NCBI GenBank assembly: GCA_964494015.1
Contig: CAZBQC010000024.1
Coordinates: 1 to 15,350, forward strand
DNA from: CAZBQC01 sp964494015
Lineage (GTDB): Bacteria; Bacillota_I; Bacilli_A; RF39; UBA660
Length of the DNA stretch: 15,350 bases
Direction of reading: 5' to 3'
Position numbers and translations under genes: made by a program. The notes under the pieces were generated by a model. The model was given only the letters and a program-made list of their open reading frames with translations, was not told where the DNA came from and searched no databases. The first letter of the stretch is position 1. Each line of letters opens with the position of its first letter. Positions 7,661 to 15,350 of this stretch are shown piece after piece.

Positions 7661-8720
7661 ACTCCATGCTACTTTTGACACTTTGAACTTTTTCATGAAT
7701 TTCTTCTTTAAAAAAGCTATAGGTACTATTTAAAATGATAAAGAGTGGCAAGGAAACAGCAATACCGATAAATCCATATACTACACCACCAGCGAATACT
7801 GCAAACATGACAGGAAGTGGTTTAATGTTATTGGTTTTACCATAAATCTTTGGAGAAATAATATAGCCATCGACATTGGAAAAGACTAAGCAAATAATTA
7901 TGGAAGCAATAAAAGTATAAGGACCAGCAACGCTAGCCGTAATGACGGCAACAAGATTGGTAAATATTCCACCAAAATATGGTATTACTGTCGTGATACT
8001 AGCTAAAACAGCCAATAAGAGCCAGTTAGGATGATTGGCTATTTTAAATAAGATTCCATATTCAAATAATTGAACGATCATTAAAATGGCTAATCCTGTA
8101 AAATATTGACTCATTTCATGATCGATAATTCTGACATATTCGACACTTCTTTGTCCACGTCTTTTAAAGAACTTTTTGATACTTTTTCTAATTCGTTCCA
8201 TATCGTAAAGAAAATAGATACTGACGATATAGATGATAATTGCTTTAGTTAAAATATCAATCGACTTATTAACGACGATCAATGTTCCATCAGAGACATA
8301 TTTACTTAATCCCTTAATGATCTCATTAGTAGCATCCGTCAAAGCTAATTGGAATTCTCCTAAATCGACATCAAACTTACTGGAAACATCATTGATAAAG
8401 GAAATAATCGCTTTCGAAAATTCGATTAATTGTTCATAGACGATTGGTAAGGTGATGATTAAGATCCCTGCGACTAAGATAAGAATTAGCGAGGCAACTA
8501 AAGCCACCGCTAAACTTTTTCGAACTCCTTTGTTCTCTAGTTTTCTAACAAAAGGATATAAAGCATAAGCTAAAGCAAACGCCACTAAGAAAGGAAGAAT
8601 GGAACTAAAAATCTTGTGTAAAACTACTCCCCAAAAACCACTAGTATTATAAACAAAATAAATTATAATTGTAACTAGGGCGACATTGACTAATTTAAAA
8701 TTTAATTTATTCTTTAACAT
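7659..8720 (-). CDS. AI-2E family transporter (PF01594-type membrane protein)
   Basis: This 353-residue polytopic membrane protein has the AI-2E/PerM/YtvI family layout. Paired N-terminal helices lie at about 10–55, another at about 68–92, and an amphipathic soluble region at about 95–150. A helix at about 157–173 ends in LYDMERI, and the conserved C-terminal half carries IPYFGG (246–251), SPKIYGKTNN (289–298) and a glycine-rich helix GGVVYGFIG (311–319). Family members have been linked to export of signalling compounds or to ion/proton-coupled transport; the substrate here cannot be read from sequence. ATG 8720 is preferred over the in-frame ATG at 8729 because the AGGAG at 8734–8730 touches the latter but lies 9 nt from the former. 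It overlaps the end of dtd by 14 nt and is the last gene of the operon. Confidence 0.9.
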   Translation of the reverse strand: MLKNKLNFKLVNVALVTIIIYFVYNTSGFWGVVLHKIFSSILPFLVAFALAYALYPFVRKLENKGVRKSLAVALVASLILILVAGILIITLPIVYEQLIEFSKAIISFINDVSSKFDVDLGEFQLALTDATNEIIKGLSKYVSDGTLIVVNKSIDILTKAIIIYIVSIYFLYDMERIRKSIKKFFKRRGQRSVEYVRIIDHEMSQYFTGLAILMIVQLFEYGILFKIANHPNWLLLAVLASITTVIPYFGGIFTNLVAVITASVAGPYTFIASIIICLVFSNVDGYIISPKIYGKTNNIKPLPVMFAVFAGGVVYGFIGIAVSLPLFIILNSTYSFFKEEIHEKVQSVKSSME

Positions 8721-9159
8721 CTTTATCATCTCCTATAATTATGGTAACTGGACCATCATTAATCAAACTCACTTGCATATCACTACCAAAGACTCCAGTT
8801 TTAACCTGAATTATGTTACTTAATTCTTCGTTAAAAGCAGCATACAACTTTGAAGCGCGATTCTTTTCTAAAGCTTTCTCATAACTGGGACGATTCCCTC
8901 TGGTAAGATCAGCGTATAAAGTAAATTGTGATACTGATAGAACTTCACCCTCTATATCTTTTACTGATAAATTCATTATACCACGATTGTCATCAAAAAT
9001 ACGAAGATTTGTAATTTTTTTAACAAAATATCTAAGATCTTGTAAATTGTCAGTTTCAGTAAAACCGACGAAGACTAATAAACCCTTGCCAATACTACTA
9101 ATCTTTTGATGATCGATGAGTACACTTGCTTCTTTAACCCTTTGAACTACTGCTTTCAC
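8707..9159 (-). CDS. dtd: D-aminoacyl-tRNA deacylase (Dtd)
   Basis: This 150-residue cytosolic enzyme hydrolyses D-amino acids (classically D-Tyr) and glycine wrongly attached to tRNA, recycling the tRNA and protecting translation. Length and sequence match the family throughout: MKAVVQRVKEASV at the start, the active-site motif SQFTLYA at 77–83 and the cross-subunit Gly-Pro motif NDGPVT at 134–139, preceded by GVFGSDMQVSL (122–132). The start codon is GTG at 9159, overlapping the rel TGA stop in a GTGA junction, with an AGAGG site about 8 nt upstream. The rel–dtd pair is a common arrangement in Bacillota. The tight overlap implies translational coupling within the operon. Confidence 0.97.
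   Translation of the reverse strand: MKAVVQRVKEASVLIDHQKISSIGKGLLVFVGFTETDNLQDLRYFVKKITNLRIFDDNRGIMNLSVKDIEGEVLSVSQFTLYADLTRGNRPSYEKALEKNRASKLYAAFNEELSNIIQVKTGVFGSDMQVSLINDGPVTIIIGDDKDVKE
8730..8734 (-). promoter_or_regulatory. Ribosome binding site that decides the AI-2E transporter start
   Basis: AGGAG reads 8734–8730 on the minus strand. The ATG at 8729 follows with no spacer, while the ATG at 8720 lies 9 nt downstream. The site is inside the end of dtd, consistent with coupled translation. Confidence 0.6.
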
Positions 9160-11279
9160 TTGGTCAACCTCTCAACTTTTCTAATAAAAGACAACTTTTG
9201 AAGATTGGTGATGACAATGTTTAACTGTTCCAAATTTCTGACATACAAATCGATTTCGTAAATAATCGTATCAATTTTTTTGATGGTATTAACTAAATCG
9301 ATATTGACATCGTAAGTACTTAGTTTTTTGATAATCTCAAAAATCTTATTTTCACTGGTATTTAATTCGATGGTAATGGCCACTAGATATTTAGCATTGC
9401 TTAAAGGACCCCATTTTACTTCAACTAGACGATCATCTAAGTAAGTTAGATTATGACATTCTCTTTTATGAACGGTAATACCATTATTTTTAGTAATATA
9501 ACCAATTAATTCATCTCCTGGGATCGGTAGACAACAATTAGCTAGATTAACTTTGACTTTGTCGACACCACTGACAATAATATCATTCTCAAAGATTTTA
9601 GTTAAAATATTGTTTTTCTTTTCAACTGACTGTTCCTCTTTATAGATGAGATTGACAATATAACTAGGAGAATATTTATTGTTGCCGATATTTAAATATA
9701 ATTCTTCTAAATTTTTTAGTTTTAGTTCAGCAAAGATTTCATCAAGATTATTTTCTTTATAAAAATCAGTGCTGACAATTTTACTTTTACGAAGATGTTT
9801 GTCTAGTTCGTATTTACCTTTTTCAATAAATAACTCGCGATCATTCTTGGTAAAAAAAGATTTAATCTTATTTTTCGTATTGGTACATTTAGCAATCTTT
9901 AACCATGATTTAGATGGCCCTTTGGAATTTTTACTGGTAATAATTTTAATAATATCGTTGTCTTGCAACTCGTAATTTAAAGGAACAATATTGTCGTTGA
10001 CAATAGCTCCGGTCATCGTGTTTCCAACTTGGCTATGAACTTTATAAGCAAAGTCAATAGGAGTCGAACCTACCGGCAGTTCAATGACATCACCTTTCGG
10101 CGTGAAAACATAAATATTGGTGGCACTGCTTTCTTTGACGTTCGTTAAAAAATCTAATGAATCGATCGATTCAGCATTCATTTCAATTAGACTTTTGAAG
10201 AATTCTAGTTTTTGATCAGTGGTCGAAAGCTTTGAAGCATCTCTTTTTTCTTTGTAAGACCAATGGGAAGCAACACCATTTTCGGCAATTTCGTTCATCT
10301 TGTGAGTACGAATTTGAATTTCGAACAAATTTCCTTCAAGACCAAAGACCGTCGTATGTAAGGATTGATAGCCATTGCTTTTAGGCATGGCAATAAAGTC
10401 CTTAAAGCGTTTAGGAATCGGCTTAAATTTAGAATGGATGATTCCAAGTACTAAGTAACAGTCCTGTTCTTTTTCAACTAAAATGCGAAGGGCTAAAAGA
10501 TCGTAAATATCACTGAATTTTTTTCCTTTGTCTAATTTATTATAAATACTATAGATACTTTTACTTCGTCCTTTAATGTCGAAGGCAATATTATGTTCTT
10601 TTAATAATCCACTCACTAGATCTTGCATTTCACCCACAATGTTATCGCGCTCAACCTTAGTTGAATTAAGCCGATCGGCAATATCATGAAAGATTTCTGG
10701 CTTTAAATATTTTAAAGATAAATCTTCTAATTCACTTTTTAATTTATGAATTCCCAAGTGATGTGCAATGGGAGCAATAATCTCCAAAGTTTCTTTGGCC
10801 AGCAGTTTTTGTTCATTGAGTGGTTTTTTCCAAAGATTTCTCATTTCATAGACTCGTTTAGCTAATTTGACGATAATGACTTTGACATCATCAGAAATAC
10901 CGACGATAATTTTTTTATAGTAATCGATTAAATATTCATTTTCCGTCGATAAATTAATTTTATTTAATTTAGCTAGCCCATAAACTAACTTGGCAATTCT
11001 CTCGCCATATTTAGTTTCAATATCACTTCTCGTTAGATGATTTCCTTCCAGTAAAGGCGATAAAAAAGACACTATAATTGTTTCGGTATCGACATAAATT
11101 GTCGTCAAAATCACCGCAATGGCTAAGGCATCGATTTTATAGTCATCTTTCTCATTAAAGAAACTACTGGCATAAGTAAAAGTCTCTTTTACTAACCCGA
11201 TTTCTTCCTTATCAGTAAGATAAGTTCCTAGTTTGGAAGTTAAATCATCGATCGTATAAATCCTATTATCTTTCGTCAT
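9156..11279 (-). CDS. rel: Long RelA/SpoT-family (p)ppGpp synthetase with degenerate hydrolase domain
   Basis: This 707-residue alarmone enzyme has the full long-RSH order. An HD-type region is at about 30–175 and the synthetase at about 220–345: GRSKSIYSIYNK 237–248, RFKD 291–294, NGYQSLHT 302–309, EIQIRT 320–325. The TGS domain follows at about 390–450, then a helical region, the Cys-Cys segment (NCCLPIPGD 581–589, His604, Cys608) and an ACT/RRM-like end at about 625–700. The synthetase looks intact and carries RxKD, the form found in Bacillota Rel rather than RelA (ExDD). The hydrolase does not look active: where Rel enzymes have FLHDVVED, this one reads FLSPLLEG (72–79), and KLADRLHNMR is KLAKRVYEMR (138–147). 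The HD pair, the second Asp and the catalytic Asp/Asn are therefore replaced. It should make but not degrade (p)ppGpp. ATG 11279 overlaps the TGA of the upstream gene (ATGA). Confidence 0.95.
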   Translation of the reverse strand: MTKDNRIYTIDDLTSKLGTYLTDKEEIGLVKETFTYASSFFNEKDDYKIDALAIAVILTTIYVDTETIIVSFLSPLLEGNHLTRSDIETKYGERIAKLVYGLAKLNKINLSTENEYLIDYYKKIIVGISDDVKVIIVKLAKRVYEMRNLWKKPLNEQKLLAKETLEIIAPIAHHLGIHKLKSELEDLSLKYLKPEIFHDIADRLNSTKVERDNIVGEMQDLVSGLLKEHNIAFDIKGRSKSIYSIYNKLDKGKKFSDIYDLLALRILVEKEQDCYLVLGIIHSKFKPIPKRFKDFIAMPKSNGYQSLHTTVFGLEGNLFEIQIRTHKMNEIAENGVASHWSYKEKRDASKLSTTDQKLEFFKSLIEMNAESIDSLDFLTNVKESSATNIYVFTPKGDVIELPVGSTPIDFAYKVHSQVGNTMTGAIVNDNIVPLNYELQDNDIIKIITSKNSKGPSKSWLKIAKCTNTKNKIKSFFTKNDRELFIEKGKYELDKHLRKSKIVSTDFYKENNLDEIFAELKLKNLEELYLNIGNNKYSPSYIVNLIYKEEQSVEKKNNILTKIFENDIIVSGVDKVKVNLANCCLPIPGDELIGYITKNNGITVHKRECHNLTYLDDRLVEVKWGPLSNAKYLVAITIELNTSENKIFEIIKKLSTYDVNIDLVNTIKKIDTIIYEIDLYVRNLEQLNIVITNLQKLSFIRKVERLTK

Positions 11280-11524
11280 ATAATCCCCTCGTTGATATCC
11301 TGATATTCTTTAACCTTAAAGACATCAACATTCAATATATCATTAACAACTTCTGAAAGTACCAAGTTTTGAGATGACTTCCATTTTGTTTCAGCTAAAT
11401 AATTAAAAATATATTTAGTATTTAAAATAATTTTATAGATTAAAAAACTCTCATTTTTCTTAGTATTTAAGGCTGGTAAAATTCTTTCATATAATTCTTC
11501 TAAATTATTAAATTCAATATTCAT
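11276..11524 (-). CDS. ComN/YrzD-like post-transcriptional regulator (small protein)
   Basis: This 82-residue soluble protein resembles the Post_transc_reg family (B. subtilis ComN). The opening LEELYERILPALNTKK is shared in style, followed by a conserved-looking Trp (W48 in ETKWKS) and a VVNDIL motif at 59–64, then Val-x-x-Tyr near the end. ComN in B. subtilis controls the late competence comE operon after transcription. Whether that role holds here is unknown; the family match is from memory of motifs and the protein is short. It is first in the operon: a TTGATA/TATAAT promoter and an AGGAAGA ribosome site (spacer about 5 nt) precede ATG 11524, and its TGA overlaps the rel ATG in ATGA. In B. 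subtilis comN lies in the same broad region as rel, dtd and spoVB (recollection), matching the gene set here. Confidence 0.75.
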   Translation of the reverse strand: MNIEFNNLEELYERILPALNTKKNESFLIYKIILNTKYIFNYLAETKWKSSQNLVLSEVVNDILNVDVFKVKEYQDINEGII

Positions 11525-11545
11525 GACAATCTTCCTATCAGTTTA

Positions 11546-11574
11546 ATTATATTAAAAATATTCTTTTTTATCAA
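11546..11574 (-). promoter_or_regulatory. Promoter of the comN–rel–dtd–transporter operon
   Basis: On the minus strand TTGATA (11574–11569) and TATAAT (11551–11546) have a 17-nt spacer, close to the sigma-A consensus. The expected start is near 11539, leaving a leader of about 15 nt. This is the only convincing promoter upstream of rel, so all four genes probably share it. Confidence 0.75.
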
Positions 11575-11578
11575 GGTA

Positions 11579-11587
11579 TGTTATAAT
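11579..11587 (+). promoter_or_regulatory. Extended -10 promoter of the yfhO-like gene
   Basis: TGTTATAAT at 11579–11587 is an extended -10 element. The region 17 nt upstream (TATTCT) is a poor -35. Initiation near 11594 would leave only about 10 nt before ATG 11604, beginning almost at the GAGG ribosome site (11594–11597). Confidence 0.55.
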
Positions 11588-11603
11588 ATTTTTGAGGTAA
11601 GAT

Positions 11604-13913
11604 ATGAAAAGTAATGTGAATAAATATTTTTATTTATGGGCTTTTTTGTTATCAGCTTGTATGGCAAGTATCTTTATTATTCCTAAAACGATCGATGGTA
11701 AAGGAATTTATAAGTTAGTGGGAGACTTTAACGTCCAACAGATTCCTTTTATGAAATATATTAGTTCAGCTATAAAAAGTGGCAATATCTTATGGTGCTG
11801 GCAGAATGAATTAGGGAGCAGTTTTATTGGCAGTTTTAGTTTTTATAATTTATTGACGCCCTTTACAATTATCACTTATTTTTTTAAGACTAGTTCTATT
11901 CCCTATTTAATTGGTCCTTTATGTATTCTTAAATTGGGGATTTGTGGTCTTTCGTCATATCTTTACTTAGAAAAATTTGTCAAAGAGAAAAAATATGCTT
12001 TATTGGGATCTCTCTTTTATACTTTCTCAGGGTTTCAAATAACAAACTTTATATTTCAGTTTTATGATGTCATAGCCCTCTTTCCTCTTTTATTGTTAGC
12101 TTTAGAAAAGGTCATGACCGAGAAAAAAAGAGGTTTTTTAGTTGCAATGGTAGCTATTTCGGCTTTAACTAATTATTTTTCTTTTGTCGGACAAATCGTC
12201 TTTTTAATTATTTATTGGTTAATAAAATTAATGACGAAAGACTTTCATCTCGACAAAGAAAAGTTTAAAATTATCCTATTTGAAACTTTACTTGGGATTG
12301 GAATAGCAGCTTTTATCCTCTTACCAACTTTTTATTTCATGATCGAAAATCCTCGGACTGAAATAGTGCTGAAGTTAAAAGATTTATTTGTCTATCCTTT
12401 TCGAGAGTATTTACAGATTTATAAAAGCTTAATTATTGCTCCCGACATCATGCCCCTTTATTCTTTGTATTTCAGTCAAAGTTGGACTTCGACGGAAGCT
12501 TATCTTCCCTTTGTCGGGCAAGTTTTAACGATCAGCTATCTCTTTAAAAGGCCTAAAAACTGGTTGTCGATTTCGATCATGATCTTTGTTATCATGATGG
12601 GCGTACCGGTTCTTAATAGCCTGTTTCTATTATTAAACCAAACTTACTATTCCAGATGGTTTTATATGCCAATCTTGTTGTTTTCACTAGCTTCGATTAA
12701 AACTATGGAAGAAAAAATTGATCTTAAATTTGGATTACTCATTACTCTTGGTTTATTTATTTTGTGGCCTTTCTTAATTTTAGACTATACTCATTCTTCT
12801 GAGTTTATGATGCTAGTTACTAATCGAATTTCATTTTATATCATTATCACAATAACAGCTATTAGTTTTATGATGATAAGTTTATTCTATCTTTTAAAAG
12901 TTAAAAATTTTGAACGAAAAATCTTTATCAGCACGATCATCTTTGCTCTTTTGATAAGCATTTTTAATGTTTACTATGCCCATTATTATTATAGAACTTC
13001 TAATCTTCAAAACTACAACGAATATATTAATGCTGATCAATTCATTGATTTAGAAGATAAAAATGCTCGCGTCGATGTTTTAGGAATTGCTGAAATAAAT
13101 ATTACGATGAATTTAACTAATCCATCGACTAGAAGTTTTTCTAGTACTGTCAATGGTTCGATTTTTGAATTCTACAAATTAATCAAACGTGAAAGAGATG
13201 TCAGATCTGAATTTAGCAACGATGATTATGTCCTTAGAACTTTTTTATCAAACAAATACCTAATTGGTAAAGTAGTCAAGAAAGTAACAACTAAAAATGG
13301 GGTTATTTATACTGAGCAATCCAAAATTAACGATTTATTTTCTTATCAGGTTATTCATACTGACAATTATTATACAATTTATGAAAACATTAATTATCTA
13401 CCGCTTGGTTTCACTTTTGATAAGTATATTAAAGAAAAAGATTTTAATAAAATAGAATTTCAAAAATTAATTCCCACCTTGTTAAAAGGATTAGTTTTAA
13501 CTGAGGAACAGGCAGAAAAGTATGGTCAATACTTAGATCCTATCACTAGTCAAGAATTAGAGAAATATCAACAGACAGATTTTATTAACGATGTTAAAAG
13601 TCGTCAAAGGGAATCATCAAGTGAAATTATCTTTGATAAGAATACTTTTCGGTCAAAGATTAATTTAACTAAAGATAATCTAGTTTTTTATAGTATCCCT
13701 TACGACTTGGGATGGAAAGCTTATATCGATGGCGAGGAAACAGAAATTATTAAAGTTGATGCTGGTTTTATGGCTGTCTTAGGTCATAAAGGAGAAAATA
13801 AAATTGAATTTAAGTACTATCCGAAAGGATTGAACGAGGGATTAATAATTTCTACTGTCAGTATCGTGATTATGGTTGCTTATTTGACAATTAATTATAG
13901 AAAGAAAAAATAA
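11604..13913 (+). CDS. yfhO: YfhO-family multispanning membrane protein (GT-C-like)
   Basis: This 769-residue integral membrane protein matches the YfhO family. An N-terminal helix (8–27) is followed by the conserved exoplasmic loop GDFNVQQIPF (40–49), then roughly a dozen hydrophobic segments to about residue 458. An extracellular domain follows (about 460–745) with the typical ending: SIPYDLGWKAYIDGEE (697–712), VDAGFMAV (718–725) and EFKYYPKG (735–742). The last helix (747–764) is followed by a basic tail. In B. subtilis and Listeria, YfhO-type proteins act with lipid-linked sugar transferases to glycosylate lipoteichoic acid, using a GT-C-like architecture; that role is transferred by family. 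The Asp41 in the first loop fits the catalytic-acidic position of GT-C enzymes (inference). GAGG at 11594–11597 is 6 nt before ATG 11604. A flippase gene follows 41 nt downstream with no terminator between. Confidence 0.85.
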   Translation: MKSNVNKYFYLWAFLLSACMASIFIIPKTIDGKGIYKLVGDFNVQQIPFMKYISSAIKSGNILWCWQNELGSSFIGSFSFYNLLTPFTIITYFFKTSSIPYLIGPLCILKLGICGLSSYLYLEKFVKEKKYALLGSLFYTFSGFQITNFIFQFYDVIALFPLLLLALEKVMTEKKRGFLVAMVAISALTNYFSFVGQIVFLIIYWLIKLMTKDFHLDKEKFKIILFETLLGIGIAAFILLPTFYFMIENPRTEIVLKLKDLFVYPFREYLQIYKSLIIAPDIMPLYSLYFSQSWTSTEAYLPFVGQVLTISYLFKRPKNWLSISIMIFVIMMGVPVLNSLFLLLNQTYYSRWFYMPILLFSLASIKTMEEKIDLKFGLLITLGLFILWPFLILDYTHSSEFMMLVTNRISFYIIITITAISFMMISLFYLLKVKNFERKIFISTIIFALLISIFNVYYAHYYYRTSNLQNYNEYINADQFIDLEDKNARVDVLGIAEINITMNLTNPSTRSFSSTVNGSIFEFYKLIKRERDVRSEFSNDDYVLRTFLSNKYLIGKVVKKVTTKNGVIYTEQSKINDLFSYQVIHTDNYYTIYENINYLPLGFTFDKYIKEKDFNKIEFQKLIPTLLKGLVLTEEQAEKYGQYLDPITSQELEKYQQTDFINDVKSRQRESSSEIIFDKNTFRSKINLTKDNLVFYSIPYDLGWKAYIDGEETEIIKVDAGFMAVLGHKGENKIEFKYYPKGLNEGLIISTVSIVIMVAYLTINYRKKK

Positions 13914-13954
13914 TTAAACTTTGAGGATTTAACATATATTTTAAAAGAGGATCT

Positions 13955-15247
13955 ATGTTAAAGGAAAAGTTTATTAAAAGTACCATTATTCTAATTATTG
14001 GTGGCTTTATTACTAAAATCATGGGAATGGTTATTCGAGTAGTCATGACGAGAACGGTCGGTTTAGAAGGAACTGGTTTATATATGTTAATTTTACCGAC
14101 CTTCTCTTTGTTTGTCACTATTTCACAGTTAGGATTTCCGGTAGCAATCAGCAAATTAGTTGCCGAAGATAGGTACAACAATAAGAGAATCTTATTTTCG
14201 ACGATTTCGATTTCCATCATCTTAAATCTGATCTTGATGTTAATTGTTATTTTTCTAGCACCTTTCTTAGCTAACAATTTACTGCACAATAAAGATGCTT
14301 ATTTACCCATTGTGGCCATCAGTTTAGTTTTACCCTTCGACAGTATGTCGAGTATTTTAAGAGGCTACTTTTTCGGCAAACAGAGGATGATACCTCATGT
14401 CACCAGCAATATCACCGAACAAATTACCAGGCTTATCATCATGATTTTTTTAATACCTCCCCTTTTAAATTATGGGATAAAAATAGCCGTCACGGCTTTA
14501 GTTTTAATCAATCTAGTCAGTGAATTATCAGCTTCATTAATTCTGTTCTTCTTCTTACCAAAAAGAATTAAAGTAAAAAGAGAAGACTTAAAACCATCTC
14601 GTCAAAATATTATCAATGTTTTAGACACGGCTCTACCTACTACTGGCGGGCGACTAATTGGATCGATCGGTTATTTTTTTGAACCAATTATTTTAACTTA
14701 TACCCTTTTAAAGATCGGTTATACTGGCAATTATATTATGACTGAATATGGAATTGTCACGGGTTATGTCATGCCTCTACTCTTACTACCGGGATTTTTT
14801 ACAGCAGCTATTTCCAGTGCTTTGATTCCTGTCATTTCCAAAAGTTATGTCAATCACCATTTGAACTACGTAAAAAAGAAATTAAAACAAGCGATTTTAA
14901 TTTCTTTAGCCATCGGTTTACCAGTAACCACACTCTTGATGATTTTTCCTCATACTTTTTTAAAATTAATTTATAATACCAATCATGGTACCATTTATCT
15001 TCGTGCTATTGCTCCCATTTTTCTTCTTTACTATGTTCAGTCACCTCTTGCTTCCGTTTTGCAATCGATAGGTAAAGCCAAAGAAATGATGTTTGACAAT
15101 CTAAGAGGGATTATTGTCAAAACTGTTTTAATCTATATCCTAAGTCTCTTTAAAATTGGTTTATTCGGACTATTAATTGGTTCTAGTATCAATATCCTTA
15201 TGGTAACAGTTGGACATTACATCAATATAAAAAAGGCTATTAGTTAA
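13955..15247 (+). CDS. SpoVB-like polysaccharide/lipid II flippase (MOP superfamily)
   Basis: This 430-residue protein has about 12 transmembrane segments and belongs to the MATE/MurJ/Wzx-type exporter superfamily, which flips undecaprenyl-linked sugars across the membrane. The N-terminal half is SpoVB-like: KIMGMVIRVVMTRTVG (21–36), EGTGLYMLILPT (38–49), PVAISKLVAE (62–71) and RGYFFGKQRM (136–145). B. subtilis SpoVB is about 518 residues with 14 helices, so this is a shorter form that ends in YINIKKAIS with no sign of truncation. It could serve peptidoglycan synthesis as the lineage's lipid II flippase, sporulation, or export of another glycan; the sequence does not decide. An AGAGGA site lies close to ATG 13955 (4-nt spacer after GAGG). 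It is probably transcribed with the yfhO-like gene, another lipid-linked-sugar enzyme. Its TAA stop overlaps the stop of the converging gene. Confidence 0.9.
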   Translation: MLKEKFIKSTIILIIGGFITKIMGMVIRVVMTRTVGLEGTGLYMLILPTFSLFVTISQLGFPVAISKLVAEDRYNNKRILFSTISISIILNLILMLIVIFLAPFLANNLLHNKDAYLPIVAISLVLPFDSMSSILRGYFFGKQRMIPHVTSNITEQITRLIIMIFLIPPLLNYGIKIAVTALVLINLVSELSASLILFFFLPKRIKVKREDLKPSRQNIINVLDTALPTTGGRLIGSIGYFFEPIILTYTLLKIGYTGNYIMTEYGIVTGYVMPLLLLPGFFTAAISSALIPVISKSYVNHHLNYVKKKLKQAILISLAIGLPVTTLLMIFPHTFLKLIYNTNHGTIYLRAIAPIFLLYYVQSPLASVLQSIGKAKEMMFDNLRGIIVKTVLIYILSLFKIGLFGLLIGSSINILMVTVGHYINIKKAIS

Positions 15248-15350
15248 CGCCTCTTTCCAAAAAAGATTCTGATTGTATAATACAAGAAAACACCTATCAC
15301 TATCACAAAAGCCCACATTAAGACATCCGTCAAAGCTCCATCAGTATATT
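15244..15350 (-). CDS. C-terminal tail of a converging membrane protein gene (partial)
   Basis: On the minus strand an open frame enters at the right edge and ends with TAA at 15246–15244. Thirty-four residues are visible: a polar stretch (TDGALTDVLMW), one hydrophobic segment (AFVIVIGVFLYYTI) and a basic end FFGKRR. This looks like a last transmembrane helix with a cytoplasmic positive tail. The family cannot be named from so little. Its stop shares four bases (TTAA) with the flippase stop, the usual look of tightly packed convergent genes. No terminator is visible between the two. Confidence 0.6.
   Translation of the reverse strand, partial: YTDGALTDVLMWAFVIVIGVFLYYTIRIFFGKRR

Noticed and set aside
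9769..9975. 68-residue plus-strand frame
   Set aside because: It is antisense to the rel gene with no initiation signals.
13884..13916. Perfect TTGACA near the end of the yfhO-like gene as a promoter for the flippase
   Set aside because: No -10-like hexamer sits 16–18 nt downstream; the closest AT box is about 21 nt away.
13891..14289. 132-residue minus-strand frame
   Set aside because: It is antisense to the well-supported flippase start and the end of the yfhO-like gene; no ribosome site or domain.
1..15350. Mycoplasma-type genetic code (UGA as tryptophan)
   Set aside because: TGA terminates the comN-like gene and rel at tight gene junctions, and no gene here needs UGA read through.

Overview
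This window looks like a low-GC, single-membrane Bacillota/Bacilli chromosome, probably from an uncultured gut-type lineage (RF39-like or Erysipelotrichia-like); this placement is an inference from gene content and style. The modular prepilin with DUF6273-like and sulfatase-modifying-factor-like domains, the comN–rel–dtd gene string and the SpoVB-like flippase all fit it. UGA is used as a stop codon (the comN-like gene and rel both end in TGA inside tight overlaps) and tryptophan is TGG, so the code is standard and not the Mycoplasma code.

Left part (1–7584): a type IV filament locus. Two prepilin genes lie on the minus strand. One is a giant gene that runs off the left edge (1133 residues visible); upstream of it is a 180-residue minor-pilin-like gene. 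Divergent from them is a PilB/GspE-type assembly ATPase. Its most likely start is 4077, because the stretch upstream holds a promoter. The ATPase converges on a third prepilin gene (676 residues, Ig-like and cysteine-rich) across a bidirectional terminator. No PilC-type platform protein or prepilin peptidase lies in the window, so the machine must be completed elsewhere.

Middle (7640–11574): a compact minus-strand operon with overlapping genes: comN-like, rel, dtd, AI-2E-family transporter. It starts at a near-consensus promoter (TTGATA-17-TATAAT) and ends at a GAAA-loop terminator. Rel keeps its (p)ppGpp synthetase, TGS, Cys-Cys and C-terminal regulatory regions. Its N-terminal HD hydrolase domain has lost the expected metal and catalytic residues, so it is predicted to be a synthetase-only long Rel.

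Right part (11579–15350): divergent from that operon are a YfhO-family polytopic membrane protein, probably a cell-surface glycosylation factor, and a 430-residue SpoVB/MurJ-superfamily flippase. They are probably co-transcribed, and both act on lipid-linked envelope precursors. The flippase stop codon overlaps the stop codon of a converging minus-strand gene, of which only a 34-residue membrane tail is visible.

There is no tRNA, rRNA, CRISPR array, insertion sequence or riboswitch that I can support. No non-coding stretch exceeds about 105 bases. The most noteworthy items are the multi-domain prepilins with their divergent ATPase, and the hydrolase-dead Rel.
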